Below are positions 34,785-44,544 of a stretch of DNA of 64,000 nt, piece by piece. A program made the translations under genes and the position numbers. The notes below the pieces were generated by a model. The model ran no database searches. It worked only from the letters and a program-made list of their open reading frames with translations, and had not been told where the DNA came from. This stretch comes from Clostridia bacterium (GTDB taxonomy: Bacteria; Bacillota; Clostridia; Oscillospirales; CAG-272), in contig JAFYPF010000029.1 of NCBI GenBank assembly GCA_017547655.1, forward strand, positions 62,001 to 126,000, given 5' to 3'. Numbering within the stretch: the first letter of the stretch is position 1; the number at the start of each line of letters is the position of its first letter.

Positions 34785-36068
34785 TTATTCAAGGTAGTCA
34801 CGAAGTCTTTTTGAACGGCTTGGGTGACGGAGCTTGCGCAATGCCTTTGCTTCTATCTGTCGAATTCGTTCTCTGGTAATGTTAAATTCTTTGCCTACCT
34901 CTTCAAGAGTACGTGTTCTGCCGTCGTCGAGTCCAAAACGGAGCTTGAGTACGCTTTCTTCTCGAGGGGTAAGTGTCTTAAGCACTTCATTAAGCTGTTC
35001 ACGGAGAAGGGTGTATGACGCAGCATCTGCAGGCGCGGGAGATGCATCATCGGGAATAAAGTCACCAAGATGGCTGTCCTCTTCTTCGCCTATAGGCGTT
35101 TCAAGAGATACGGGATCTTGAGCTATCTTCATAATCTCTCTAACCTTTTCCGCGCTCATTCCCATAACTGCCGCAATCTCGTCGGGAGTGGCTTCGTGTC
35201 CGTTTTCTTGCAAAAGCTGACGGGATATTCTGCTTACTTTGTGTATCGTTTCAACCATGTGTACGGGAATTCTTATCGTTCTTGCCTGGTCTGCAATAGC
35301 TCTTGTTATAGCTTGTCTTATCCACCATGTTGCGTATGTTGAGAACTTATATCCCTTGCGGTAGTCAAACTTTTCAACTGCCTTCATAAGACCGAGGTTA
35401 CCCTCCTGTATAAGGTCGAGGAAGAACATACCTTTTCCAACGTAACGTTTTGCAATGCTAACAACGAGACGAAGGTTAGACTCAACAAGCTCTTTCTTTG
35501 CTTCGGTATTTCCGTTTGCCATAAGCTCTGCAAGTTCGAGTTCACGAGCAGCATCAAGAAGCGGAACCTTGCCGATTTCTTTGAGATACATTCTTACAGG
35601 GTCATCAATTGCAAGGCCTTCCTGTGAAAGCATCTTTTCCATATCTTCAGCGCTTTCGTACTGTTCAACTTCCGTTTGAATTTCGTTGTCAAATTCGGGG
35701 TTGTCCAAGTAGCCCGTAACCTCAACTCCGGCAGTTTCAAGCGCTTCGTAAAGCTTTTCAATCTGTTCAAGGTCGTAATCAACGTCCTCAAGCTCTTCCA
35801 TAATTTCCGCATTGGATATGGCGCCTTTTGTTTTAGCTTTTTCTACGATTTCCTTAAGATTAAATTTCTTTTCGTTTTTTTCAAGATTTGCTTCTTCCTT
35901 GACTGCGTTTTCTTCTGCCTCTTCAACCTTTTGGGGAGTTGCTTTCTTTCTCTTGGGTTGTTCGTCCAGAATTTCGTCAGCCATTTTTTCAAGCTCTTCG
36001 GCATTCATATCGGCTGTTTCTGCCGTTTTTGCTTTTTTCTTGGGTTCTTTTTTCTTTTCTTCAACCAT
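34785..36068 (-). CDS. rpoD: Primary sigma factor RpoD (SigA)
   Basis: A 427-residue housekeeping sigma factor. After an acidic and lysine-rich N-terminus (region 1.1), conserved regions follow in order: [16 protein letters not shown] (1.2), [25 protein letters not shown] (2.1-2.2), [21 protein letters not shown] (2.3-2.4), and region 4 with the helix-turn-helix [30 protein letters not shown]. The end [10 protein letters not shown] is typical. AGGAGAAAAATC precedes the ATG. It forms the classical dgt-dnaG-rpoD run. Confidence 0.98.
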   Translation of the reverse strand: MVEEKKKEPKKKAKTAETADMNAEELEKMADEILDEQPKRKKATPQKVEEAEENAVKEEANLEKNEKKFNLKEIVEKAKTKGAISNAEIMEELEDVDYDLEQIEKLYEALETAGVEVTGYLDNPEFDNEIQTEVEQYESAEDMEKMLSQEGLAIDDPVRMYLKEIGKVPLLDAARELELAELMANGNTEAKKELVESNLRLVVSIAKRYVGKGMFFLDLIQEGNLGLMKAVEKFDYRKGYKFSTYATWWIRQAITRAIADQARTIRIPVHMVETIHKVSRISRQLLQENGHEATPDEIAAVMGMSAEKVREIMKIAQDPVSLETPIGEEEDSHLGDFIPDDASPAPADAASYTLLREQLNEVLKTLTPREESVLKLRFGLDDGRTRTLEEVGKEFNITRERIRQIEAKALRKLRHPSRSKRLRDYLE

Positions 36069-36094
36069 GATTTTTCTCCTATCTATAGTGATTT

Positions 36095-37846
36095 TTATTT
36101 ATTTTCATTTCTTTTTGCATTGATAATATCTGCAAGACTTGCCGACTGTCTGCTTTTTTCTTTTTTCAAAACCTCTATACAGTCAACAAGCTCTTTTTCA
36201 CCGTTTTGAGATAAGTTGTTTCTCTTCAAAACAATCGACGTTATTCTTCCCATTTCGTCTGCTGTAAACTCGCTTCCCAGCATACCGTAATCGAAAGATG
36301 CGGATTCTTCATATAACTCAATGGCTTTTTCGAATATCTTCTTTCCGAATTGGGTGAAAAAGTCTTCTGCTCGCAGGTTATACGTTCCGTCTTTAACTTT
36401 CTTCAAAAGCTCGGGATATGTAAGTATAATGCTTATAATTGATTCTTCGGCAGATGCTGCCCTGACGTTTTTGGCATAATCGGGATTTATTCTGTCTCCG
36501 AATCCCGCCGTATCAAGCATTATTTTGCGGCTCTCGTCTTTTTGGCGTTCTCTCGTTTGTTTTCTTATCTTTCTGTCAACGTCATATTTAAGACTGTCTT
36601 TTGCTATTTCCAATTTTTCTGCAACCTTGCCGATATAAACTTCTCTTTCAACGGCAGATATTACTTTTGCTATTATATCCGAAATATCGTTTACCGCTTT
36701 CAGTTTTTCGGGAGTTTGCGATACGTCGTATTTGGCGAGAATTGCCTCAAATTTAAAGTCAAAATGCGTTTTACTTTCGTCAAGCAAACGACGAAATCTT
36801 TCGGGGCCGTATTTCTTTATAAATTCGTCGGGGTCTTTAGCGCCGTTCATTTTTAAGATTTTTACGTCAAGTCCGACCTCACCCAATAATTTAAATGCTT
36901 TATCTGCCGCCCTTTGTCCCGCTTCGTCACTGTCGTATGCTATTACAACGCTTTTTGTATAGCGTTCCATAATACGTGCTTGTTCGGGCGTTATGGCTGT
37001 TCCGAGTGTTGCAACGGCGTTTGTAAAGCCTGCTCCGTGAAGGGCAATAACGTCCATATATCCTTCGCAGAGTATTATTCTGTCCGCGCACTCTTTTCGC
37101 GCGTAATTTAAAGCGAATAAGTTTTTCGATTTTTTGAAAACAGGGGTGTCGCTTGAGTTTAGATATTTCGGCAACGAATCGTCGAGTACTCGTCCGCCAA
37201 ATGCAATAACGTTACCCTTTGTGTCGATTATCGGGATTATAACCCTGTTTCTAAATAAGTCAAAAGGTTTTCCCGTCTTCTTGCTTATACCGCATAGGAA
37301 GCCCGAAACCATTTCTTTTTCGGTAAATCCGTTTTGCTTTAAATGATTCATTAAGGCGTTAAAGCTGTTCGGCGAATATCCCAAACCGAAATGCTTTATA
37401 AGTCCCGGAGAAAATTTTCTTTTTTGCAAATATTCCAGTGCTTTTTTTCCGTCGGGAGAAAGGAGCGAGGCGTGGAAGAATTTTGCGGCAACCTTGTTCA
37501 TTTCGAGTATTCTCGTTGAGCGTGTCTGTCTCTCTTCATCAACGGGATCTCGAGGAATTGTCAGTCCGACTCGTTTTGCTAAAAATTCCAAAGCGCCGAC
37601 GTAATCAAGATTTTCCATCTTCATGATGAAAGTTACCACGTCTCCGCCCGAGCCGCAACCAAAACAATAACATGTTTGCGTGTTTTTAAAAACGGTAAAA
37701 GAGGGAGTTTTTTCGCTGTGGAAAGGACAAAGTCCAATTAAGTTTGAACCTGCGGGCTTAAGGTTAACGTAAGACGATACGACAGATTCAATATCGTTCC
37801 TGAATTTTATCTCTTCAATAACCGCCGGCGGTATTCTCATTGCCAT
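36095..37846 (-). CDS. dnaG: DNA primase DnaG
   Basis: A 583-residue primase. The N-terminal zinc site is [11 protein letters not shown] with [10 protein letters not shown] (CHC2 type), the catalytic core has [21 protein letters not shown], and the TOPRIM domain has [12 protein letters not shown] and [11 protein letters not shown]. The C-terminal helicase-binding domain is helical. I use ATG 37846 ([14 protein letters not shown]), with AGGAGGAGAGA upstream; the longer frame adds 30 unrelated residues. It lies 26 bases upstream of rpoD. Confidence 0.97.
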   Translation of the reverse strand: MAMRIPPAVIEEIKFRNDIESVVSSYVNLKPAGSNLIGLCPFHSEKTPSFTVFKNTQTCYCFGCGSGGDVVTFIMKMENLDYVGALEFLAKRVGLTIPRDPVDEERQTRSTRILEMNKVAAKFFHASLLSPDGKKALEYLQKRKFSPGLIKHFGLGYSPNSFNALMNHLKQNGFTEKEMVSGFLCGISKKTGKPFDLFRNRVIIPIIDTKGNVIAFGGRVLDDSLPKYLNSSDTPVFKKSKNLFALNYARKECADRIILCEGYMDVIALHGAGFTNAVATLGTAITPEQARIMERYTKSVVIAYDSDEAGQRAADKAFKLLGEVGLDVKILKMNGAKDPDEFIKKYGPERFRRLLDESKTHFDFKFEAILAKYDVSQTPEKLKAVNDISDIIAKVISAVEREVYIGKVAEKLEIAKDSLKYDVDRKIRKQTRERQKDESRKIMLDTAGFGDRINPDYAKNVRAASAEESIISIILTYPELLKKVKDGTYNLRAEDFFTQFGKKIFEKAIELYEESASFDYGMLGSEFTADEMGRITSIVLKRNNLSQNGEKELVDCIEVLKKEKSRQSASLADIINAKRNENK

Positions 37847-37886
37847 TATTCTCTCCTCCTTTTTTTGTGTTGTTGCGTGGTGAAAT

Positions 37887-38888
37887 TTATTTCCACATCT
37901 TTGGTAAAAATAAGTCTTTGTACTTGTTGAGTGCATATCTGTCGGTCATACCAGCTATATAGTCGCATACAACCCTTTCGACACCTTCAAGTTCGATGTT
38001 CTTTTTGAGTTCGTCGCCTAATTCTTCGGGGTGCTTTACAAAATGCTCGTACATTCTGCCGAGCATAGTCTCAACCTTGGTTTCTTCTCCCTTTGCTTTG
38101 GGGTTAGTGTAAACTGCATCAAACAGGAATTTGCGAAGATTGTTTGTTGCCTCTTGTACTATAGGCTCCATAGTTATGGCATTTTTGCCCTCACTGCTGT
38201 GAACGACAGCTTCTACCATTCGAGCTATTCTTGCGCTGCTGTTTGTGCCGAGTACTTTGCGGAGCTCTGACGGTATATCTTCTTCGTGAAGAATTTGTGC
38301 TCTTTCAGCATCGTCAATATCGTGGTTTATATAAGCTATTCTGTCGGCAAATTTTACTATAACGCCTTCTAATGTTGAGGCTACGTGGTCGCCCGTGTGA
38401 TTTACGATACCATCGCGTACTTCCCACGTTAAGTTAAGACCTTCACCGTCGTTTTCGAGTTTTTCGACAACACGCAAACTTTGTTTGTAGTGAGAGAAGT
38501 CGGGGGAATAGCATTTTTGTAAGACTCTTTCACCTGCGTGTCCGAACGGGGTATGTCCGAGGTCGTGTCCTAAAGCTATTGCTTCGGTTAAGTCTTCGTT
38601 TAAGCGTAAGGCTCTTGCTATTGTACGCGCGATTTGCGTAACCTCAAGCGTATGCGACATTCTTGTTCTGTAATGGTCGTCCTCGGGGCCTAAAAACACC
38701 TGTGTTTTATGCATAAGGCGACGGAAGGCTTTGCTGTGAGTTATTCTATCTCTGTCGCGGCCGAATTCGGTACGAATAGGGCAAGGCGGGATAGGTATAT
38801 CTCTGCCTCTTGTGTTCTCTGTCAGAAAAGCGAATTCCGACAAAGTTAACTTTTCCCGAGCATACATATATTCACGAATGTTTTGCAT
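37887..38888 (-). CDS. dgt: dGTP triphosphohydrolase-like HD protein
   Basis: A 333-residue HD-domain protein of the dGTPase family that hydrolyses dNTPs to deoxynucleosides and triphosphate. The metal-binding motif is ALGHDLGHTPFGHAG, preceded by TRMSHTLEVTQIARTIARAL; FADRIAYINHDIDDA has the later aspartate. The N-terminus with REKLTLSEFA and THSKAFRRLMHKTQVF is typical. CGAGGTGAACTGTTT precedes the ATG. It is first in the dgt-dnaG-rpoD run. The upstream region is AT-rich, without a clear -35. Confidence 0.93.
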   Translation of the reverse strand: MQNIREYMYAREKLTLSEFAFLTENTRGRDIPIPPCPIRTEFGRDRDRITHSKAFRRLMHKTQVFLGPEDDHYRTRMSHTLEVTQIARTIARALRLNEDLTEAIALGHDLGHTPFGHAGERVLQKCYSPDFSHYKQSLRVVEKLENDGEGLNLTWEVRDGIVNHTGDHVASTLEGVIVKFADRIAYINHDIDDAERAQILHEEDIPSELRKVLGTNSSARIARMVEAVVHSSEGKNAITMEPIVQEATNNLRKFLFDAVYTNPKAKGEETKVETMLGRMYEHFVKHPEELGDELKKNIELEGVERVVCDYIAGMTDRYALNKYKDLFLPKMWK

Positions 38889-39070
38889 AAACAGTTCACC
38901 TCGACATACTGTAAATCAACTTTGTATATATAATATACGCAAAAAAATAAAAAACTCCTCTTTTTTTAAAAATAAAGTGGGTTTTGCATACATTTGCTCG
39001 AAATAAGTGTGTTTTTGTGGGGGAATATTTTAATATTTTGTTGTAGCATTGATGATTTAAAAATGTGCGC

Positions 39071-39119
39071 AAAAAGGCACTTCATTTAGGGGCGTACCCT
39101 AAATGAAGTGCCTTTTTTG
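39071..39119. terminator. Long-stem terminator after pheT
   Basis: A perfect 21-bp stem (39071-39091 with 39097-39117) with a five-base loop, flanked by A and T runs. It terminates the pheST transcript on the minus strand and could also act on the plus strand. Confidence 0.92.
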
Positions 39120-39126
39120 GGTTGTA

Positions 39127-41565
39127 TTAAACGGTACGGAATTCAACGCCAAGCTGTTTTGTGAGCTTCTTCATAGTGCTGTTTGCAACAGCTTCAATAT
39201 CTGTACTTGTAAGAGTCTTTTCATTTGAACCGATAACAAGACGGATAGTAACCGACTTCTTGCCTTCGGGAACTTGTTTGCCCTTATATTCGTCAACAAA
39301 CAATACGTCCTGAAGATTTTCGGTCTTCTTGCCTGTTACTGCTTCGTAAATCTCGTCCCACTTAACCATAGAATCAACCAAGAATGAAAGGTCAAAGTTG
39401 TTTGTGGGGAATTCAGGGATAGGAACGAATTTATTCGTTCTTGACTTAAGCGGAACAAACGCATCCATATCCATTTCAACGAGAACGGCTGAAAGTACTT
39501 TTATACCGCAATCCATAGCCGCTTTTCTTGAAAGAAGTGCTATATCACCAATCTTCTTGTCGCCGAGATAAATGTTCATCCATACTGTTTCGTCTGCCCA
39601 ATAAGGCTTCTCTTCACGCTTGAACGTAAAGCCTTCCATGTGTGTATAACGTGGCATCATACCAATAACGCCTTTTGCTCTGCGGAAGAGTTCTGCAACG
39701 TTATCAGACTTACCTGCAAATGCACATCCGAGGTGTTTGCGCTGATAGGGAAGCTTTTCTTTCTCATCGTAAGGAGAACTATAATCCCTGTCTGCAAAAA
39801 TCTGCGCTTCTTCAAATATAGCAAACTCGTCGAAGGAGTGTTCGTTCTTTACAATTGCCTTACAAATGTTAGGAAGAAGTGTGGAACGAATATATTTTTC
39901 GGTCGGAGAGGGAGGTGTTGACAAAGCCAAAACGCCGTCTGTATTGGGAAGAATAGCGTTTACAAATGAGTCTGTCATCCAAGGATATGTGAATATTTCC
40001 TGCATATTGCAACGGAAAGCAAGATATTCCTTAACCTTGCGTACAAGGTCCATTTCAAGCTGATTTATCGCGCTGTCAAAAGACGTCGTAATAGGTGTAG
40101 GCTGGAAGTTTTCATAGCCGTACATACGAGCAACTTCTTCCATAATATCGGCTTTAATAGATACGTCGCCGGTCGAACGCCAAGTAGGAACAACAATGTG
40201 CATACCCTTTTCGGTAAATTCAACTTCATATCCCATAGTGCCGAGTTTTCTTGCAACAATTTCCTGTGGGATACGCATACCGAGGCGGCTGTCAAGCCAA
40301 TCGAAATCAACGTCAATTTCTTTCTTTGTAAGCTTGTTTACATACAAATCCTTGAAAGCGGTAACTTTCATTTCGGGATAAAGTTCCTTAAACAACTGCA
40401 TTGACATTGAAACTGCAAGGTCGCATCTTTCGGGGTCAATAGCTTTTTCGTAACGTGACGATGCTTCAGTACGGTTATCGTAACGGAGCGCAGTTCTTCT
40501 TACTGTACGAGAATCAAAGTTTGCAACCTCGAGTATAACGCTGTTTGTTTCGGGAAGTACGGAATCCTTTGCGCCGCCCATAACGCCCGCCAAAGCAACG
40601 GCGCCCTCTGCATCTGCAATTACGAGATCGTCGGTTGTGAGAGTGAGCTCCTTATCGTTAAGAAGCTGTAACTTTTCGCCGTCGTTTGCGCGGCGAACTT
40701 CTATATGGTCAATAATGTGGTTAGAATCAAAAACGTGGGTAGGCTGACCGAGCGCCAACATAACGTAGTTTGTAATATCAACGAGCGCGTTAATGGGACG
40801 CATACCTACACGCCAGATACGGCTCTGCATTTCAAAAGGAGAGGGCTTAATTCCAAGTCCTTCGATTTTAGCTCCAATATAACGAGGGCATTTTTCGCTA
40901 TCGATAATGCGAACGTCATATTCGTTTTCGGTTTCGGGAGTATATTTTTTAAATTCAACGAGAGGAAGGTCATAAAGAGCCGCAATTTCTCTCGCAATAC
41001 CGTAATGTCCCCAGAGGTCGGGGCGGTTCGTCATAGACTTGTTATCTATTTCGAGGATTATATCGTTAAGGTCAAGAGCATCTGCAACAGGTGTTCCTGC
41101 GGCAACGTCAAGGTGTGTTACGTCCATAATCTCGTGGTCGTCTTTTGCGGGGAAGAGGTCGGCAAGACCTACTTCTACAGATGCGCATATCATACCGAAG
41201 CTTGGAACACCGCGGAGCTTTGCGTTTTTTATTTCAACGGGTTCACCTTCACCGTGCCAACGTACCATAGCGCCGGGACAAGCAACAACAACTTTCATAT
41301 CTGCTTCAAGGTTGCTGCCTCCGCATACAATGTCTTTTATCTCTTCTGTGCCGATGTCAACCTTGCATACACGAAGCTTGTCTGCGTTGGGGTGGGGCTG
41401 CACTTCTTTGATTATACCTACTATAATCTTATCAAACTGTTTGCCGAGGTCGTGCGCACCCTCAACTTCAACCGTTGACATAGTAAGGTCAAATGCTAAC
41501 TGTGAAAGATCCATGTCTTCGGGCAATTTTACGTAATCTTTTATCCAATTAAGTGATAATTTCAT
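39127..41565 (-). CDS. pheT: Phenylalanine-tRNA ligase, beta subunit
   Basis: An 812-residue beta subunit of the alpha2-beta2 PheRS. It contains the N-terminal OB/tRNA-binding domain (ADKLRVCKVDIG), B3/B4 editing domain (PINALVDITNYVMLALGQPTHVFD), the B5 domain, the core domain and the C-terminal anticodon-binding domain with FPTNNFDLSFLVD. The ATG has AGGAGGTAAATATT upstream, 19 bases after pheS. Expression is controlled by the T-box upstream of pheS. Confidence 0.98.
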   Translation of the reverse strand: MKLSLNWIKDYVKLPEDMDLSQLAFDLTMSTVEVEGAHDLGKQFDKIIVGIIKEVQPHPNADKLRVCKVDIGTEEIKDIVCGGSNLEADMKVVVACPGAMVRWHGEGEPVEIKNAKLRGVPSFGMICASVEVGLADLFPAKDDHEIMDVTHLDVAAGTPVADALDLNDIILEIDNKSMTNRPDLWGHYGIAREIAALYDLPLVEFKKYTPETENEYDVRIIDSEKCPRYIGAKIEGLGIKPSPFEMQSRIWRVGMRPINALVDITNYVMLALGQPTHVFDSNHIIDHIEVRRANDGEKLQLLNDKELTLTTDDLVIADAEGAVALAGVMGGAKDSVLPETNSVILEVANFDSRTVRRTALRYDNRTEASSRYEKAIDPERCDLAVSMSMQLFKELYPEMKVTAFKDLYVNKLTKKEIDVDFDWLDSRLGMRIPQEIVARKLGTMGYEVEFTEKGMHIVVPTWRSTGDVSIKADIMEEVARMYGYENFQPTPITTSFDSAINQLEMDLVRKVKEYLAFRCNMQEIFTYPWMTDSFVNAILPNTDGVLALSTPPSPTEKYIRSTLLPNICKAIVKNEHSFDEFAIFEEAQIFADRDYSSPYDEKEKLPYQRKHLGCAFAGKSDNVAELFRRAKGVIGMMPRYTHMEGFTFKREEKPYWADETVWMNIYLGDKKIGDIALLSRKAAMDCGIKVLSAVLVEMDMDAFVPLKSRTNKFVPIPEFPTNNFDLSFLVDSMVKWDEIYEAVTGKKTENLQDVLFVDEYKGKQVPEGKKSVTIRLVIGSNEKTLTSTDIEAVANSTMKKLTKQLGVEFRTV

Positions 41566-41584
41566 AATATTTACCTCCTCTTAA

Positions 41585-42622
41585 TTAGCGGAACTGGTTG
41601 AGGAAGCGAAGGTCTGTGCCGTGGAACAGACGAACGTCATCAACACCGTAACGCATCATAACAAGTCGGTCAAGACCGATGTTTACATAGAAGCCTGTAT
41701 ATTCGTCGGGGTCAACGCCTGCCGCGCGAAGAACGTTCGGGTGAGGTGTGCCGCCGGGCATAATTTCAATCCAACCTACGTGCTTACATACACTACAGCC
41801 CTTGCCGCCGCACACAAGACAACCCATATCAATTTCAAATCCGGGTTCAACGAACGGGAAAAAGCCTGCACGCATTCTTACGGGAACGTCTTGTCCGAAT
41901 ACCTTTGAAAGAATACTCTTTATCATAACCTTTCCCGATGTAAAGGTGAGATCTTTATCTACGATAAGTGCTTCGTATTGGAAGAAAGCTCTTTCGTGAC
42001 GAGCGTCGGTTGTTTCGTTTCTGTAAACTCTGCCCGGATATACGAAGCGGTAAGGGGGCTTGTGTATCTGCATATAACGCACACTTCCGCCTGTCAAATG
42101 AGGACGGAGACAAAGTTTTTCGTTAGCCTCTCCTGAATCGTGTCCCTCGAGCCAATATGTGTCCATACTTTCTCTTGCGGGGTGTTGAGGGGGGAAGTTA
42201 AGGTTATCAAATGCATAATATTCGCTTGTTATTTCGGGCCCGTGGAAGATTTCAAAGCCCATGGAACGGAATGCGTCGTTGAGGTCATAACACATCTGTG
42301 TTATGGGGTGAAGACCGCCGATTTGAGGTGCAATACCGGGAATCGTGTAGTCAAAATCGGGGGATATTTCCGATGCCTTGAGTTTAAGTTCTTCTCTCTT
42401 GCCTTCGATATGCTCGGTGAGGAGATTCTTTACGTTGTTAACCGCCTTTCCCATTTCGGGACGGAGAGCAACGTCGAGCTTGGGTATTTCTTTAAGAAGC
42501 TCTGTTACTGCACCCTGTTTGCCGAGTAACGCGCCCTTAATTTCCTGAAGCTCACTTTCGCTTTTTGCTGCGTCAATTTTTTGAGCACCGTCGCGCAGCA
42601 ACGCTTCTAATTTTTCTTTCAT
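41585..42622 (-). CDS. pheS: Phenylalanine-tRNA ligase, alpha subunit
   Basis: A 345-residue catalytic subunit. The N-terminal coiled coil (about residues 1-90) is followed by the class II core: GLHPITQMCYDLNDAF, GFEIFHGPEI, FPPQHPARESMDTYW (motif 1 region), RFVYPGRVYRNETTDARHE (motif 2) and GLDRLVMMRYGVDDVR (motif 3). The ATG has GGAGTGATTAAAAA upstream. It is separated from its T-box terminator by about 230 bases of palindrome-rich sequence. Confidence 0.98.
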   Translation of the reverse strand: MKEKLEALLRDGAQKIDAAKSESELQEIKGALLGKQGAVTELLKEIPKLDVALRPEMGKAVNNVKNLLTEHIEGKREELKLKASEISPDFDYTIPGIAPQIGGLHPITQMCYDLNDAFRSMGFEIFHGPEITSEYYAFDNLNFPPQHPARESMDTYWLEGHDSGEANEKLCLRPHLTGGSVRYMQIHKPPYRFVYPGRVYRNETTDARHERAFFQYEALIVDKDLTFTSGKVMIKSILSKVFGQDVPVRMRAGFFPFVEPGFEIDMGCLVCGGKGCSVCKHVGWIEIMPGGTPHPNVLRAAGVDPDEYTGFYVNIGLDRLVMMRYGVDDVRLFHGTDLRFLNQFR

Positions 42623-42675
42623 TTTTTAATCACTCCAAATTTATATGATATTTTTTTATTTTCCTTTTTTATTTC

Positions 42676-42848
42676 TTGGAAACTTTTTGAAAAAAGTTTC
42701 CAAACCTTCAAAAACTTTACCTCTATGCACTGACTAATGAAAAAATTGTAGGGGGCGACGTCCTCGACGCCCCGAAAAATACAAACAATAAAAACAGGCA
42801 AAAACCAAGAAAGGCAAGTTCTTTGCCAAGCTTTCTGCGAAAGAAAGC
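42676..42848. repeat. Cluster of four short palindromes between the T-box and pheS
   Basis: Four hairpin-forming elements are packed here. They are a 28-base palindrome (arms 42676-42688 and 42691-42703), a GC-rich hairpin (42752-42757 with 42768-42773), GGCAA/TTGCC (42813-42827), and GCTTTC/GAAAGC (42830-42848). The composition resembles the small intergenic repeats of gut clostridia as I remember them. Only one copy is in this window, so a repeat family is not shown. Confidence 0.5.
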
Positions 42849-42854
42849 GGGAAC

Positions 42855-43100
42855 AAAAAAGTCTTTCATCCTTTATAAAAAGGACGAAAGACGTAAGTTT
42901 TCCGCGGTACCACCTTAATTTATGCTAAATAAAGCAAACACTTTACAAGGCAAATAACGGAGCCTTAATACCGTAACAAACTACTAAAAAATTCATCTGT
43001 TCCACTCAAAAGCGAAATGCAAAAGTAACGCAGACACAAGATTGCTTACAGCCAAAACGGCAACCCTCTCTGGATATGTCTTGATGCGAACCGCCAAACT
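42855..43100 (-). ncRNA. T-box leader of pheS-pheT (tRNA-Phe sensing)
   Basis: On the minus strand the leader contains the conserved T-box AAGGTGGTACCGCG (42916-42903), which pairs with the acceptor end of uncharged tRNA. An intrinsic terminator follows, with arms of about 42861-42892 and a T-run to 42855. The upstream stem I region has the AGAGAGGG element, and before GAGTGG there is a TTC at 43016-43014, which I take as the Phe specifier codon. Uncharged tRNA-Phe would stabilise the antiterminator and let pheST be read. Confidence 0.92.
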
Positions 43101-43134
43101 TTTTCAACGTGTTTATTTATTATAAATATGAGGC

Positions 43135-43163
43135 ATTATAACACAGCGCAACAAAAAATGCAA
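43135..43163 (-). promoter_or_regulatory. Promoter of the pheST T-box transcript
   Basis: On the minus strand TTGCAT (43163-43158) and a perfect TATAAT (43140-43135) are 17 bases apart. Transcription would start near 43128, about 30 bases before the T-box stem I. The -35 box lies 10 bases past the stop of the DUF2156 gene. Confidence 0.85.
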
Positions 43164-43172
43164 GAGTTTTTA

Positions 43173-44063
43173 TCAAAATAATTCAACCGAATACATTTGA
43201 TTGAGGTGGCAGGGATAATAAGAAAGCTTTGCTTTGCGCAACCCTTCAATCCCCAAATCTTCTTCTCGGTTAAGGTATAATTTATCTGTCCACGCATATT
43301 TTGCAAAACAGTTGTTAATCTTTGCATAGGAGCCGTCGTAGCTTCTGTCGGCTTTTTCAAAATGAATATCTGCCGTATCCTCGTTTATAGATGAGCCGAT
43401 TGAGTAGGCAACGAAATTGCCGTCAACGGTAAGCACGCCCGCACGGAGTTTAAGCTCTTCAAAATGCTCTATGGCGCATTTTATCGCCGTATATTCATTT
43501 TCGGGGCTGTTTTCTATAGTCTTATATAAATGCTCGGCGCATTGTTTTAAAGTGTCAATATTTTCGTTGCTTATATTTATATATTCTGAATTGTACGTTT
43601 TATCGAATTTTGCGATGTGGTTGCGTTTGGCGTGATATTTTTTTCCTGCAAGTTCGGCAAGGTCGCTTTGGTTATATACATATTCGCATTTGCCGTCCAT
43701 CAACGCTGTTTTTGATTTTGGGTAAATTTTTTTTATTTTGCTTGCATCATTTTCGGTTAACGGCAAAAGTCTTATATTTTTGTTGCAAGAGGATACAATA
43801 GTATTGATAGTTTCTTTATAATTGTCGTTCAGACCTCTCGGGAAATAAAAAATACATTCGCCCTTGTCAGAGCTCCCTCGGCACACGATGTTTCCATTTA
43901 TTACCGAGTACGACGTCTTGTAATATTCTTTCCAGAAAAACAGGGAAGCAAAGCCGAACATCGCAATTCCTTCTTCATTTTTACCTGTGGTTTCAAATAA
44001 TTCGAGGTCTATTAAGTCGATTATTTTCCAATTTATTTTGTTTTCGGTAGGTGTTGTTACCAT
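43173..44063 (-). CDS. DUF2156 (LPG synthase C-terminal-like) protein
   Basis: A 296-residue soluble protein with the GNAT-like double domain of DUF2156, as in the C-terminal part of MprF-type lysyl-phosphatidylglycerol synthases. Recognisable blocks are MFGFASLFFWKEYY, the KKYHAKRNHIAKF region (about 150-162), LTVDGNFVAYSIG, ADIHFEKADRSYDGSYAKIN and the end RKAKLSYYPCHLNQMY. There is no flippase domain, so this is the short cytoplasmic form. Its substrate is unknown; an aminoacyl-tRNA-dependent transfer is only an inference. I use ATG 44063, with AAGGA seven bases upstream. A TATAAT (44100-44095) lies upstream with no clear -35. Confidence 0.8.
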   Translation of the reverse strand: MVTTPTENKINWKIIDLIDLELFETTGKNEEGIAMFGFASLFFWKEYYKTSYSVINGNIVCRGSSDKGECIFYFPRGLNDNYKETINTIVSSCNKNIRLLPLTENDASKIKKIYPKSKTALMDGKCEYVYNQSDLAELAGKKYHAKRNHIAKFDKTYNSEYINISNENIDTLKQCAEHLYKTIENSPENEYTAIKCAIEHFEELKLRAGVLTVDGNFVAYSIGSSINEDTADIHFEKADRSYDGSYAKINNCFAKYAWTDKLYLNREEDLGIEGLRKAKLSYYPCHLNQMYSVELF

Positions 44064-44172
44064 AAAAATGTCCTTTTTATAAAAATTCATCTATATTATA
44101 CACTAAAAAAGCGTTGATCGAGTGTTCTTCAAAAAAAATTAACATTTTTTTGGAAAAAATATTGGATTGCTC

Positions 44173-44201
44173 TTGAAAAATCAAAATACATGTGTTATAA
44201 T
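44173..44201 (+). promoter_or_regulatory. Promoter of rpmE
   Basis: TTGAAA (44173-44178) and a perfect TATAAT (44196-44201) are 17 bases apart, about 33 bases upstream of the rpmE ATG. Confidence 0.85.
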
Positions 44202-44240
44202 ACAATGCAATATGTAAAAAACTGAAAAGAGGTAAGTGCA

Positions 44241-44444
44241 ATGAAGACAGCTATTCAGCCGGATTATAAAGAATCAACCATCAAATGTGCATGTGGCGCA
44301 GAGGTTAAGACTCGTTCGACAAAGGGCGATATGCGTGTTGAAATTTGCTCAAAGTGCCATCCCTTCTTTACGGGCAAACAGAAGTTCGTAGATGCAGGCG
44401 GCCGTGTTGACAAGTTCAAACAGCGCTTGAACAAGGCAAAATAA
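44241..44444 (+). CDS. rpmE: 50S ribosomal protein L31, zinc-binding type
   Basis: A 67-residue L31 of the C+ (zinc) type. Cysteines at 16, 18, 36 and 39 in KCACGAE and [15 protein letters not shown] form the zinc site. The C-terminus [13 protein letters not shown] is typical. AAGAGGTAAGTGCA precedes the ATG. It is followed by a terminator, so it is mainly a single-gene unit. Confidence 0.97.
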   Translation: MKTAIQPDYKESTIKCACGAEVKTRSTKGDMRVEICSKCHPFFTGKQKFVDAGGRVDKFKQRLNKAK

Positions 44445-44463
44445 TTGACCTTGGACTAACAAC

Positions 44464-44499
44464 GGGTAAGATGTTATTTACGCACATCTTGCCCTTTTT
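44464..44499 (+). terminator. Terminator of rpmE
   Basis: Eleven-base arms (44464-44474 with 44484-44494, one G-U pair) are followed by TTTTT. Read-through could supply hflX, which has no clear promoter of its own. Confidence 0.85.
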
Positions 44500-44544
44500 G
44501 TTTTCTTTATTGTATTTTTTTCATTGAATTGAGGTTAGAGATAT

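Noticed and set aside
40705..41478. A 257-codon open frame antisense to pheT
   Set aside because: It is the shadow of a certain gene with no start signals.
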